In this document: one piece after another, positions 36,770 to 46,073 of the stretch
How positions within the stretch are numbered: the stretch's first letter is position 1
Layout of the letters: every line of letters begins with the position of its first letter
From: Porphyrobacter sp. ULC335
Lineage (GTDB): Bacteria > Pseudomonadota > Alphaproteobacteria > Sphingomonadales > Sphingomonadaceae
NCBI RefSeq assembly: GCF_025917005.1
Contig: NZ_CP078091.1
Location: 3,348,001 to 3,412,000 of the forward strand
Direction: 5' to 3'
DNA length: 64,000 nt
Position numbers and translations under genes: made by a program
The notes under the pieces: model-generated
What the model was told of the DNA's origin: nothing
What the model saw: the letters and a program-made list of their open reading frames with translations, nothing else
The model's database searches: none

Positions 36770-38190
36770 ATGCGGGCTGCGCCTGCCAGACCCGGTTCGG
36801 CGGCAGGGTGCGCGTCATGCTCGGTCTTGTCCCACGCGGCCGCGCTTCCGCCCAGCGTGCCGATATAGGTCATTACCGCGCGCCGCCCGGCGATGATGGC
36901 GATGACGTTGGCAAGCGGCAGACGCAGCACCGCCAGAAGCCCCTCGGCAAAGCCGTATTCGCGCGCGGTGAAGGCGAAGCGCATCGCGATCCGCCACAGG
37001 AACGCCACTGCGTTGGCGGTCAGCACCGCCGCGAGCAGCGGGGTGAGCGGCGGCGGCTCGGCCAGACCGGCGATCACCATCATGCCCATAATGCCGGTGA
37101 GCAGCACCAGCGCATAGCCCACCAGCATCACCAGCGCGGTCATCGGCCCGCGGCGGTCACGGGCGCGCATCCAGAACTCGCGCAGCCCACCCGCCCAGCC
37201 GACCCGGTCCCAGCCCTGCAAGGCGATCCCCAGCACCCAGCGGCTTTTCTGGCGCACCACGGTATCGAAGCTGTGCGGGAAAAAGGCGCGGGTGGCGATC
37301 AATCGCCCATCCTCGCCGCGCGCGCGGATGAAGCGGCAGCGCCCGCCCTCCGCAGCAATGGCGAGGCCGAGCTCGTAATCCTCGGTCAGCGAGTCGCTGG
37401 CGAAGGGCAGTGCATCACTCTGGCGAGCGACCAGCCAGTCGACCGCGCGGCGCGAGGCGGCGCAGCCCACGCCCGCGCCCGGCAGCCCGACGCCCAGCGC
37501 ATCGCGCACCACCATCGCCTTGCCATGCGCCTCGGCGAATTCCTCGCAGTAATGGCTGCCGATCTGCCGCGCGAACCAGCCGCGACCGCGCGGCACCAGC
37601 GGCTCGACCGGCAGCTGCACGAAATCCGCGCCCGCCGACAACGCCTCGTCCAGCAGGCCGAGCGCGCCCGCATCGACCATGTCCTCGGCATCGTGGAAAA
37701 CCAGCGCGGCAAAGCGCTGCCCGCCGCGTTCCTCATCCAGCGCGAGCGCGGCGTAGAGACGGTTGAGGCAATCGGCCTTGGTGGTCGGCCCGTCATCATC
37801 GACGATCACCAGCCGCAAGCGCGGATCGTTGCGCGCGGCGGCAATTGCCGCGTCGAGTGTGGCGGGATCATTGCGGTAGCAGCCGACATAAAGGCGCAGG
37901 GAGGCGTGCGGCCATGTTTCGAGCAGATGACGGATCGTCTGCCCGATCACCGCCGCCTCGCGCCAGGCGGGAATCAGCACGGCGACGGGGCCGGACAGTG
38001 CGCGATGATGCAGCGCGATGCGGCTGCGCCGCGCAGTCGCCGCGCGCCCCGTCGCCCGCAACCAGAGCCACGCGCCATCGACCGCCAGATCATCGAGCGC
38101 GCCGATCAGAAAAAACGCCCCTGCAAAAAGCAAGAGTTCATGCTGTAACAGGGCAAGCCCCTGCCACAGTGCAGGCTCAATTATGGACAA
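36766..38190 (-). CDS. NfrB-like inner-membrane glycosyltransferase (GT2)
   Basis: This protein of about 474 aa resembles NfrB (phage N4 adsorption protein B). It has an N-terminal helix ending in 'GALDD', a GT2 domain with 'VAVLIPAWREAAVIGQ', a DxD-like 'FHDAEDMV', 'TEDYELG' and the Q-x-x-R-W type motif 'RQKSRWVLGIALQGWDR', then four C-terminal helices. NfrA/NfrB make and export a surface polysaccharide in E. coli. The C-terminal MshEN c-di-GMP domain of NfrB is absent. TTG 38190 is chosen because AAGGGGG lies just upstream and the N-terminus then matches NfrB length; longer starts are possible. Confidence 0.75.
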   Translation of the reverse strand: MSIIEPALWQGLALLQHELLLFAGAFFLIGALDDLAVDGAWLWLRATGRAATARRSRIALHHRALSGPVAVLIPAWREAAVIGQTIRHLLETWPHASLRLYVGCYRNDPATLDAAIAAARNDPRLRLVIVDDDGPTTKADCLNRLYAALALDEERGGQRFAALVFHDAEDMVDAGALGLLDEALSAGADFVQLPVEPLVPRGRGWFARQIGSHYCEEFAEAHGKAMVVRDALGVGLPGAGVGCAASRRAVDWLVARQSDALPFASDSLTEDYELGLAIAAEGGRCRFIRARGEDGRLIATRAFFPHSFDTVVRQKSRWVLGIALQGWDRVGWAGGLREFWMRARDRRGPMTALVMLVGYALVLLTGIMGMMVIAGLAEPPPLTPLLAAVLTANAVAFLWRIAMRFAFTAREYGFAEGLLAVLRLPLANVIAIIAGRRAVMTYIGTLGGSAAAWDKTEHDAHPAAEPGLAGAARI

Positions 38191-38268
38191 GGCGACCCCC
38201 TTCCCCAAGTAAGGCAACAAGTTACCTTGGCAGAGACCGCAATGCAACCGGGCTGATTATTTTGATGG

Positions 38269-38297
38269 TATAAATCGTTTTAAATTCAGACGCTCAA
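38269..38297 (-). promoter_or_regulatory. promoter candidate for the nfrB-like gene
   Basis: On the minus strand TTGAGC and TTTATA are separated by 17 bases, in an AT-rich stretch about 75 bases upstream of the glycosyltransferase start. The match to sigma-70 consensus is moderate. Confidence 0.4.
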
Positions 38298-38309
38298 CGG
38301 CGGGGCTAC

Positions 38310-38747
38310 TTACCAGCTACCAACATTGGGCATGCTCGCCCAAGGCTCGGCCGGTTCAAGATTGCCTTGCTGAAGCAGCTCGATCGAGATCCCGTCGGGC
38401 GATTTGACGAAGGCCATATGGCCATCGCGCGGGGGGCGGTGGATGATGTGTCCGGCGTCCGCGAGGCGCTGGCAGGTCTCGTAGACATTCTCGACCCGGT
38501 AAGCGAGGTGCCCGAAATTGCGCCCGCCGGTGTATTCCTCAGCGGCACTGCCATCGGCCGGCGGCCAGTTATAGGTGAGCTCGACTTCAGCCAGCCCCGC
38601 CTGCCCGGGTGCGGCGAGGAAGATCAGCGTGAAACGCCCGGCCTCGCTGTCAAAGCGGCGGACCTCCTCCAGCCCGATCAGCTTGAAGAAATCGACCGTC
38701 GCGTCCGGATCGGACACGCGGATCATGGTGTGGAGGTACTTTACCAT
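38310..38747 (-). CDS. gloA: lactoylglutathione lyase (glyoxalase I)
   Basis: This 145-aa VOC-fold enzyme isomerises the methylglyoxal-glutathione adduct to S-lactoylglutathione. The four metal ligands can be placed at His6 ('YLHTMIRV'), Glu56 ('AEVELTYNW'), His80 ('NFGHLAYRV') and Glu123 ('GISIELLQQ'). The length fits nickel-type bacterial GloA. It is divergent from the SIMPL protein gene across 65 bases. Confidence 0.93.
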   Translation of the reverse strand: MVKYLHTMIRVSDPDATVDFFKLIGLEEVRRFDSEAGRFTLIFLAAPGQAGLAEVELTYNWPPADGSAAEEYTGGRNFGHLAYRVENVYETCQRLADAGHIIHRPPRDGHMAFVKSPDGISIELLQQGNLEPAEPWASMPNVGSW

Positions 38748-38812
38748 TCAAACTCCATTCATCGACGATGATGCACAACTCGTCGCATCAACTCTTTCTC
38801 GAGGAACATGGT

Positions 38813-39565
38813 ATGAGCGGCGATGATGTGCAACCGGCGAATGCGTCCAGCGGTGTTCTGCAACAGCCCGCCAGCCTGCGCTGGTTCGGCACGGCGGCGA
38901 TCCTTTCCGTCGGCATGATCGCAGGCGGATACCTGCTGGGTGACGGGCTGCTGCGCGCCAAGGATGCCGAGCGTGCGGTCACCGTGCGCGGCCTGGCCGA
39001 GCGCAACGTGACCGCCGATCTGGCCACCTGGACGATCTCCTACTCCGCATCGTCCACCAGCCTTGTCGAAGCGCAGAACAAGGTGCGCGGCGATACGCAG
39101 GCGATCGAGGCGTTCTTCAAGGATCTCGGCTTCCCCGCCGATGCGCTCCAGCCGACCGGCGCGAACGTGACGAGCTTCACCAATGAAGGCGTCACCACCT
39201 ACACCGTGCGCCAGCGGCTCGCGCTGCGCACCACCGATATTGCCCGCGCGCAAAAGGCGGTCGCCCGCCAGTTCGATCTGGTCGGCCGCGGCGTGTTCAT
39301 CGAGGAAGGTTCGGGCATGGCCTACACCTTCACCAAGCTGAACGACATCAAGCCCGAGATGGTGGCCGAAGCGACCAAGGACGCCCGCGCTTCCGCCCAG
39401 CAATTCGCCGAGGATTCAAACTCCGGCGTCGGCAAGATCAAGGACGCGACACAGGGCTACTTCGAAATCGAGGCCCGCGATGGCGAGGCCGGCGGATGGG
39501 GATCGGCGGACAGCCCTTACAAGAAGGTGCGGGTCGTCACGACTGTCAGCTTCACGCTGGATTAA
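38813..39565 (+). CDS. SIMPL/DUF541 domain membrane-anchored protein
   Basis: This 250-aa protein has one N-terminal membrane helix (~residues 26-46) and a periplasmic SIMPL domain (~55-250): 'AVTVRGLAERNVTADLATWT', 'YTVRQRLALRTTDI' and 'ATKDARASAQQFAEDS'. SIMPL/DUF541 proteins form oligomeric periplasmic rings; their role is poorly known and some are linked to oxidative stress. GAGGAA lies 6 bases before ATG 38813, so that start is preferred over 38768. Confidence 0.85.
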   Translation: MSGDDVQPANASSGVLQQPASLRWFGTAAILSVGMIAGGYLLGDGLLRAKDAERAVTVRGLAERNVTADLATWTISYSASSTSLVEAQNKVRGDTQAIEAFFKDLGFPADALQPTGANVTSFTNEGVTTYTVRQRLALRTTDIARAQKAVARQFDLVGRGVFIEEGSGMAYTFTKLNDIKPEMVAEATKDARASAQQFAEDSNSGVGKIKDATQGYFEIEARDGEAGGWGSADSPYKKVRVVTTVSFTLD

Positions 39566-39738
39566 GGCAGGCTGGCGCTATTGGGCGACAATATCACACC
39601 GCTGGTCGTGCGCGGGAGAGGGTTTGTTGCGCGGCAACGTTACGGACGGTATGCGCGCCCCCCTGCCACGATGGTGTGACCACAATCGCCCGTGCGCAGC
39701 CCATTCCGGGTTCGCCTAACCTGATCGCTTCATTGACC

Positions 39739-40545
39739 ATGCTCCAGAGATTGCGCGACCTGTTCAGTCCCCCGCCACCGCCCAAATTGCCGGCGGTGCC
39801 GGAGGGTACGCGCTATTATGCCATCGGGGATATTCACGGACGGCTTGACCTGTTCGAGGCGATGATCACTGCCATCGAAGCGGAAATGGCGGCCGCGCCC
39901 GAAATTGACCACCGCATCATCCTACTCGGCGATCTGGTCGACCGGGGGCCGGACAGCGCCGGGGTGGTTGCGCGGGCGCGCAACTGGCAGCAGACCCGCA
40001 ACGTCCGCATCCTCGCCGGCAATCACGAGGAGATGTTCCTCGCTGCCTTCGAAAAGCCCGAGGCGCTGCGCCACTTCCTCAAGCATGGCGGTCGCGAAAC
40101 GGTGTTGAGCTACGGCTTTTCGACCCGGCAGCTTGCGCAGCTGACGCTGGAGGAAATCTTCGAGCGCTTGCCCAAACTCGTATCGGAATCGACGCGCGAC
40201 TATATCGCCGCCTTCGAACCGATGATCCGCGCGGGCGATTATGTGTTTGTCCATGCCGGTATCGATCCCTCGCGTCCGCTGGGCGAACAGAAGCGCAGCG
40301 ATCTGCTGTGGATTCGCGAGCGTTTTCTCAGCCACGAAGGCCCGCTGGAAAAGGTGGTGGTGCACGGCCACACCATCTTCGAACGGGTGATGGATTGCGG
40401 GAACCGGATCGGAATTGACACTGGCGCTTTTCGATCGGGTGTGCTTACAGCGCTCGTGCTCGAGGGCGAGCAGAGGCGGATCGTTCAAGCCCGCACGGAT
40501 GATGGCGGGCCGGTGGAGATTTTCCACGGTGACCAGGCAGAATAG
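39739..40545 (+). CDS. PPP-family metallophosphatase (serine/threonine phosphatase-like)
   Basis: This 268-aa protein has the metal-binding motifs of PPP phosphatases: 'YYAIGDIHGRLDL' (GDxHG), 'LLGDLVDRGPDS' (GDxVDRG), 'ILAGNHEEMF' (GNHE) and 'KVVVHGHTIFERV' (HGH). It is cytoplasmic. Related bacterial enzymes hydrolyse phosphoproteins or diadenosine polyphosphates. ATG 39739 is used; upstream in-frame sequence is intergenic. ugd follows 54 bases later. Confidence 0.88.
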   Translation: MLQRLRDLFSPPPPPKLPAVPEGTRYYAIGDIHGRLDLFEAMITAIEAEMAAAPEIDHRIILLGDLVDRGPDSAGVVARARNWQQTRNVRILAGNHEEMFLAAFEKPEALRHFLKHGGRETVLSYGFSTRQLAQLTLEEIFERLPKLVSESTRDYIAAFEPMIRAGDYVFVHAGIDPSRPLGEQKRSDLLWIRERFLSHEGPLEKVVVHGHTIFERVMDCGNRIGIDTGAFRSGVLTALVLEGEQRRIVQARTDDGGPVEIFHGDQAE

Positions 40546-40599
40546 GGGCCGCAATCCGCAGCGCCAGCCGTCGTCGGATTCCTTTGAGGGCATCAGTTC

Positions 40600-41910
40600 A
40601 TGAAAATTGCGATGGTGGGGTCGGGCTATGTCGGGCTCGTATCGGGGGCGTGTTTTGCCGATTTCGGGCATGACGTCGTCTGCATCGACAAGGACCAGGG
40701 CAAGATCGACCGGCTGCACGCCGGGATCATGCCGATTTACGAGCCGGGCCTCGATGCGCTGGTTGACAGCAACGTCAAATCGGGACGCCTCGCCTTCACC
40801 ACTGATCTGGGCGAAGGCATTGCGGGCGCGGATGCGATCTTCATCGCGGTCGGCACCCCCAGCCGCCGGGGCGATGGCCACGCCGATCTGACCTTCGTCT
40901 ATGAAGTCGCGCAGGAAGTGGGCGAGAAGCTGTCCGGCGCGGCGGTGATCGTCACCAAGTCGACCGTGCCCGTCGGCACCGGCGACGAGGTGGAACGGAT
41001 CATCCGCGAAACCGGCACCCCTCACCAGTTCGCGGTCGTCTCCAACCCCGAATTCCTGCGCGAAGGCGCGGCAATCGGCGATTTCAAGCGCCCCGACCGC
41101 ATCGTCATCGGCGCGGAAGACGAATTCGGCCGCGAGGTGATGCGCGAGGTGTATCGCCCGCTGTTCCTCAATGAATCGCCGATCCTATTCACCAGCCGCC
41201 GCACCAGCGAGCTGATCAAATACGCCGCCAACGCCTTCCTCGCGACCAAGATCACCTTCATCAATGAAATGGCCGATCTGTGCGAAAAGGTCGGCGCGAA
41301 TGTGCAGGATGTGTCACGCGGTATCGGCATGGACAACCGCATCGGCGCCAAGTTCCTGCACGCTGGCCCCGGCTATGGCGGATCGTGCTTCCCCAAGGAC
41401 ACGCTCGCGCTGCTCAAGACCGCAGAGGATTACGACAGCCCGACGCGGATCGTGGAAGCTGTGGTCAAGGTCAATGACAGCCGCAAGCGGGCGATGGGCC
41501 GCAAGGTCGTGGATGCGCTCGGCGGCTTCGATGAAGCGCGCGGCAAGAAGGCGGCGCTGCTCGGCCTGACCTTCAAGCCCAACACCGATGACATGCGTGA
41601 TAGCCCCGCGATTGCGGTAGCGCAGACATTGATGGATGCGGGCGTGGATGTCGCCGCCTATGACCCCGAAGGCATGGAGCAGGCCCGCCCGCTGCTGCCC
41701 GGCGTTACCATGTGTGACAGCCCCTATGCCGCCATCGAAGGCGCGGACGTGGTGGTGATCGTGACCGAATGGGACGCCTTCCGCGCGCTCGACCTGAAGC
41801 GCGTCAAGGAACTCGCCAACGCCCCGGTGATGGTCGACCTGCGCAACGTCTACAAGCCGGACGACATGCGCGCCGCAGGCTTCACCTATGTCAGCGTGGG
41901 CCGAGCCTGA
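40600..41910 (+). CDS. ugd: UDP-glucose 6-dehydrogenase
   Basis: This 436-aa enzyme oxidises UDP-glucose to UDP-glucuronate with NAD. The N-terminal NAD loop is 'MVGSGYVGLVSGACFADFG', the catalytic Cys is Cys263 in 'GYGGSCFPKDTLAL', and the C-terminal domain holds 'LTFKPNTDDMRDSPA'. It supplies uronic acids for surface polysaccharide or lipid modification. No glycan cluster is next to it. Its 3' end overlaps the convergent TspO-like gene by 25 bases. Confidence 0.96.
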   Translation: MKIAMVGSGYVGLVSGACFADFGHDVVCIDKDQGKIDRLHAGIMPIYEPGLDALVDSNVKSGRLAFTTDLGEGIAGADAIFIAVGTPSRRGDGHADLTFVYEVAQEVGEKLSGAAVIVTKSTVPVGTGDEVERIIRETGTPHQFAVVSNPEFLREGAAIGDFKRPDRIVIGAEDEFGREVMREVYRPLFLNESPILFTSRRTSELIKYAANAFLATKITFINEMADLCEKVGANVQDVSRGIGMDNRIGAKFLHAGPGYGGSCFPKDTLALLKTAEDYDSPTRIVEAVVKVNDSRKRAMGRKVVDALGGFDEARGKKAALLGLTFKPNTDDMRDSPAIAVAQTLMDAGVDVAAYDPEGMEQARPLLPGVTMCDSPYAAIEGADVVVIVTEWDAFRALDLKRVKELANAPVMVDLRNVYKPDDMRAAGFTYVSVGRA

Positions 41911-42719
41911 CCGCCGCCCAGCCAGTGGCGGCGGTTCTCCTTGCGGGATAGCTGCCACACGGTGACGGCCAGCACCAGAATGATGCCGAAAATGGCCGCC
42001 GCGCTGATGCTCGCAAAACGCGCGCCCCCAGCCGCATTGATCGCAATCAGCGCCCAGCTGAACACCAGACCGTAAAGCGGCGCGCCGCGCACGCGCGCGG
42101 CTGCGATGGCGGCAATCACCGCGCCGATCACGATCATCACGGTGGTGACCAGCGGCGAAGGCTCCGCAGCGGCGAAGCCGTGATACTTGAGGCTCGCCGC
42201 GATGTTGACGATGCTTGCTGCGGTCAGCCACGCCGCCAGCGCGCTGAAGGCTGGCGCAGCAAAGACGCGCTCGCCCCGCGATAAGGTCGGCGCGTGAACC
42301 AGCGCGCGCAGCACGATCAGCAGGCCGCCGAGCGAGACGAGGATGATCACCACCGACACGAAGGTGAGGTTCGCCAGCTGGGTATAGGTCGACCATACCC
42401 CCTGCGCCGCCAGCGCGACCGCGGCGGGCCATGCGATGCGGTCAAGCAAGGCGTTGGTGCGCTGCGCAGGAAGCGCCTGCCAGATGGCAAAGGCCACCGA
42501 CAGCGCGAACAATGGTCCCCAGATGGCGAAGGCCCAGCCCGCAGGCGTGATCAGCGTGCGCACCGCGTCAGAGCGGTCTCCGATGAATTCGCCGATGCCG
42601 AAGCGCGGCAGGAAGCCTGCGCCGATCTGCACCACCACCGCAAGGATGATGGCAATACGCTGGACCAGCGGCCGGGCCGTCGAAGCACGCGGCGTCATGG
42701 CCGATCCGATCACCTGCAT
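41886..42719 (-). CDS. polytopic membrane protein, TspO/MBR-like (tentative)
   Basis: This 277-aa protein has about eight hydrophobic helices. The segment 'ITPAGWAFAIWGPLFALSVA' followed by 'FAIWQALPAQR' resembles longer proteins annotated as tryptophan-rich sensory (TspO/MBR) family. The resemblance is from motif memory only. ATG 42719 has AAGGA nine bases upstream; ATG 42698 is an alternative. It overlaps the ugd 3' end and lies downstream of the rnpB 3' flank on the same strand. Confidence 0.6.
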   Translation of the reverse strand: MQVIGSAMTPRASTARPLVQRIAIILAVVVQIGAGFLPRFGIGEFIGDRSDAVRTLITPAGWAFAIWGPLFALSVAFAIWQALPAQRTNALLDRIAWPAAVALAAQGVWSTYTQLANLTFVSVVIILVSLGGLLIVLRALVHAPTLSRGERVFAAPAFSALAAWLTAASIVNIAASLKYHGFAAAEPSPLVTTVMIVIGAVIAAIAAARVRGAPLYGLVFSWALIAINAAGGARFASISAAAIFGIILVLAVTVWQLSRKENRRHWLGGGQARPTLT

Positions 42720-42754
42720 TGGGGCTAATCCTTAAGGGTGCCGGGACGGGGATT

Positions 42755-42822
42755 CCGTCCTCAAGTAGCAAAGCGGTAGGACGACAAGTCCGTCCTCAAG
42801 TAGCGTAGCGGTAGGACAACAA
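42755..42822. repeat. two tandem 33-base repeats after rnpB
   Basis: CCGTCCTCAAGTAGC... occurs at 42755-42787 and again at 42790-42822 (period 35), differing at three positions. Each copy is itself a partial inverted repeat, with GTCCT and AGGAC ends. They lie directly downstream of the rnpB 3' end on the minus strand. Confidence 0.75.
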
Positions 42823-42825
42823 AAA

Positions 42826-43253
<428 letters not shown>

Positions 43254-43285
43254 ATGGGGGCTATAGGCTTGACCTGAGGAGATTG

Positions 43286-44017
43286 CTAGCGCGTCCGCCC
43301 CTGGTCGCGGTCGAGCAGCAGCTGCCACAGGATCGCGGCGATTTCGCCATCGGGGATGCCGGTGATGTGTTCGGGCCGCCAGCGCCGTTCAAACGCCTCC
43401 ACCGCCCTGGCCTGATCGGTGATGTCATAGCCGAAGCGTTCGAGCGCGAGGAAGAACGAACCCTCGTTGTGGAACGGGTTGCCCGCGGCAAGGCATTGCG
43501 GGCGCGGCAGGCACAGCTTGTACTGCGCCAGCCGGTCCCACGGGAACAGCTCGCCCGGATCGACCTTGCGCATCGGCGCGACGCAGGAATGGCCGACGAC
43601 ATTGGCGCGCGGGATATCATATTGCCTGACGATCCGCGCCAGCAGCGGGATCAGCGCGTCGATCTGGCTATCTGCAAACCCGCGATAGCCCCCATTCTCG
43701 GGCGCGTGGCCGGGGTGATCCAGCTCGATCCCGATGCTCGCCGAGTTCACGTCCGGAATGCCGCGCCAGTAGCTCGCCCCCGCGTGCCAGGCGCGGCGGT
43801 CCTCGGGCACCAGCCGGATAACCTCGCCTTCTTCGGTGATGCAGTAATGCGCGCTCACCGAGGATCCGGGATCGCACATCCGCTCCAGCGCGGCTTCGAC
43901 CGGCTTCATTTCGGTATAGTGGATCACCACCATCGAGACCGGCAGCGTCCGCGCGCCATGATTGGGCGAGAGCACCTCGCGGTGGACCAGTTCGTCGCCC
44001 GTCCCGCCGTCGATCAT
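43286..44017 (-). CDS. N-acetylmuramoyl-L-alanine amidase (Amidase_2)
   Basis: This 243-aa protein cleaves the amide between muramic acid and the stem peptide. Zinc ligands are visible in 'MVVIHYTEMK' and in 'VVGHSCVAPMRKVDPG'; 'VSAHYCITEEGEV' and 'SIGIELDHPGH' are also family-typical. A C-terminal putative peptidoglycan-binding helical region ('ALERFGYDI') follows. There is no clear signal peptide, so it may act in cytoplasmic anhydromuropeptide recycling (AmpD-like). It lies just upstream of rnpB, whose promoter must be in its 3' end. Confidence 0.88.
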   Translation of the reverse strand: MIDGGTGDELVHREVLSPNHGARTLPVSMVVIHYTEMKPVEAALERMCDPGSSVSAHYCITEEGEVIRLVPEDRRAWHAGASYWRGIPDVNSASIGIELDHPGHAPENGGYRGFADSQIDALIPLLARIVRQYDIPRANVVGHSCVAPMRKVDPGELFPWDRLAQYKLCLPRPQCLAAGNPFHNEGSFFLALERFGYDITDQARAVEAFERRWRPEHITGIPDGEIAAILWQLLLDRDQGRTR

Positions 44018-44044
44018 ACCCCCGTGCCCCCCGACATCGCAGCC

Positions 44045-44698
44045 TTAGCCGATCATGCCTTCAGGCTCGGGCAGCACCGCACCCAGCACCAGCGCGCCAT
44101 CGCCCAGCTTGTACTGGAGGCCGCCCTCCATTTCCTCGGCGAGCACCGCGATCATGTGTGCGGCGGCGGTGCGGCTGGTGATCTCGCCTTCATCAAGGTC
44201 GCCCTGCAAGGCGCGGCCGATGGTTTCGTCAAAGGCGATCCGGTCACCGCGCGCACGCGCCACGATTTCCACCGCCCCGTCGCGCCGCTCCGCCCCGATG
44301 TCGAGCGTCCCGCCGCGCACCAGCGCGTCCAGCGCGATCTGCGCGAGGTTGAGCATGACCTTGACCGCGGGCTTGGGCAGGCTCGGCTCGGCAATCGCCC
44401 AGTTGACCTCGACCCGCTTGGCGTCCGAGGCCAGCGCGTCGATCACGTCCTTGGCTTCGTCAATCGGGATCGCCTCGCCAAAGCCGCCCGCCGCGCCGAA
44501 CGCGAGGCGGAAGAACTTGAGCTTGTCTGTGCTGATCTTGGCTGACTGCTCCAGCAGCTCCATACAGCGCGCGCGCATTTCGGGGTCTTGCTCGTCGGCA
44601 AGCAGCTCCAGCCCGTTGGCGAGCGCGCCCACCGGGGAGAGCATGTCATGGCACAGGCGCGAGCACAGCATCGCGGCGAGATCGGTCTGGGAAATCAT
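44045..44698 (-). CDS. chpT: histidine phosphotransferase ChpT
   Basis: This 217-aa protein matches ChpT, which passes phosphate from the CckA kinase to CtrA and CpdR in the alphaproteobacterial cell-cycle relay. The phosphorylated His is His17 in 'LCSRLCHDMLSPVGALANG'. The C-terminal half is a degenerate Bergerat-like ATPase fold, as in Caulobacter ChpT. It lies between the amidase and JAMM peptidase genes on the same strand. Confidence 0.9.
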   Translation of the reverse strand: MISQTDLAAMLCSRLCHDMLSPVGALANGLELLADEQDPEMRARCMELLEQSAKISTDKLKFFRLAFGAAGGFGEAIPIDEAKDVIDALASDAKRVEVNWAIAEPSLPKPAVKVMLNLAQIALDALVRGGTLDIGAERRDGAVEIVARARGDRIAFDETIGRALQGDLDEGEITSRTAAAHMIAVLAEEMEGGLQYKLGDGALVLGAVLPEPEGMIG

Positions 44699-44707
44699 GG
44701 GACGTTC

Positions 44708-45103
44708 CTACCCATCGACACGCGCAAAGGAAAGTGCGGTGAAGCCCTGTTCCCCGTCCATCCAGAACCTTACGTCTGTTCCCGCGACAATTGCCCAGAT
44801 CCGCCCGTCTCCCGATGCCGATGCGCGGTCGGTCGCGGAAGGGACGGGATCGCCGGTGGGGTGCGAGTGGAAATAGCCGAGAACCTGCGCCCCGCCCGCC
44901 CGTGCGGCGCGGTGCGCGTCGATCAGGGCTTGGGGGTCGATTTCGAAATGGGTTTCGGGCGCGGGGTGGACATTGCGGGTCTCGCGGGCCTGCGTGATGC
45001 AGCGCCCCTCGCCCAGCAGGATACCGCAAGCCTCGCGCGGGTGCGCGGCAGCAGCGGCGGCCTGCATGGCGGCGAGGGCTTGGCTTGTCACAGCGATCTC
45101 CAT
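44708..45103 (-). CDS. M67-family JAMM metallopeptidase
   Basis: This 131-aa protein has the JAMM zinc motif: Glu in 'REACGILLGEG', then 'GYFHSHPTGDPVPSATD' (H-x-H...S...D). Bacterial M67 proteins cleave isopeptide or C-terminal bonds, for example of ubiquitin-like sulfur carriers. No MoaD/ThiS-like partner is adjacent. ATG 45103 is used. It is divergent from rluD with 16 bases between the starts. Confidence 0.88.
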   Translation of the reverse strand: MEIAVTSQALAAMQAAAAAAHPREACGILLGEGRCITQARETRNVHPAPETHFEIDPQALIDAHRAARAGGAQVLGYFHSHPTGDPVPSATDRASASGDGRIWAIVAGTDVRFWMDGEQGFTALSFARVDG

Positions 45104-45119
45104 CACGCATGGCCATACC

Positions 45120-46073
45120 ATGTCCGACAGCGAAATCATCACCGGCACCATTTCCGCCCCCGCCCGCCTCGACAAGGCCTTGGCGGAGGCAACCGGGCTC
45201 AGCCGCGCGCGGGTGCAGGGGTTGATTGACGAAGGCCGCGTCGATGTGGCGGGCAAGACCGCGACTGCGGCATCGATGAAGGTGGCCGAGGGCACGCCGT
45301 TCCGGATCATCATCTCCGCCGCCATGCCCGCCCAGGCCGCGGCCGAGATCATTCCGCTCAATGTCGCATATGAAGACGCGCACCTGATCGTGGTCGACAA
45401 GCCTGCGGGCATGGTCGTGCATCCGGCGGTGGGCAATATCACCGGCACGCTGGTCAACGCGCTGCTCCACCATTGCCGGGGGCAGCTTTCCGGCATCAAT
45501 GGAGTCGCGCGCCCCGGGATCGTCCACCGGATCGACAAGGACACTTCCGGGCTCCTTGTGGTCGCCAAGTCCGATGCCGCGCACGAAGGGCTGGCCGTGC
45601 AGTTCGCCGCGCACACCGTCCACCGCCGCTACATCGCGGTCACCGCAGGCCACCCCTCCCCTGCAACAGGCACCATCAACGCCCGCGTCGGCCGGTCGGA
45701 CAGCGACCGAAAGAAAATGACGGTGCTCCCCAACATTTCCTCGCGCGGGAAAACGGCGATCACCCATTACAAGGTGCTGGAACGGCTGAACGAGGCCGCA
45801 GTGATCGAATGCCGGCTGGAAACGGGGCGAACCCACCAGGTCCGCGTTCACTGCGCGTCAATCGGCCACCCGCTATTGGGAGACCCTGCCTATGGCCGCA
45901 CACCCAAATCCTTGCGCCCCGTGCTGGAACGACTCGGTTTCGCCCGGCAGGCGCTCCACGCCGCGGAATTGGGGTTTGTTCACCCCGTTACCGGCGAAAA
46001 CATCCGTTTCAGCAGCGATATTCCGCAAGACATGGCGGAACTGATCGACGAATTGCGCGATAGTAATCGATGA
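45120..46073 (+). CDS. rluD: 23S rRNA pseudouridine synthase RluD
   Basis: This 317-aa enzyme has an S4 domain ('RLDKALAEATGLSRARVQGL') and an RluA-family catalytic domain with the active Asp in 'IVHRIDKDTSGLLVVA' and 'ETGRTHQVRVHCASIGHPLL'. RluD makes pseudouridines 1911, 1915 and 1917 in helix 69. The order rluD then rpoH matches many alphaproteobacteria (recollection). ATG 45120 is used. Confidence 0.92.
   Translation: MSDSEIITGTISAPARLDKALAEATGLSRARVQGLIDEGRVDVAGKTATAASMKVAEGTPFRIIISAAMPAQAAAEIIPLNVAYEDAHLIVVDKPAGMVVHPAVGNITGTLVNALLHHCRGQLSGINGVARPGIVHRIDKDTSGLLVVAKSDAAHEGLAVQFAAHTVHRRYIAVTAGHPSPATGTINARVGRSDSDRKKMTVLPNISSRGKTAITHYKVLERLNEAAVIECRLETGRTHQVRVHCASIGHPLLGDPAYGRTPKSLRPVLERLGFARQALHAAELGFVHPVTGENIRFSSDIPQDMAELIDELRDSNR

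Noticed and set aside
42755..42822. tRNA fragments or an attachment site in the repeats after rnpB
   Set aside because: The AGCGGTAGGAC segment faintly resembles a D-arm, but no acceptor or T-arm can be formed and no integrase is nearby.
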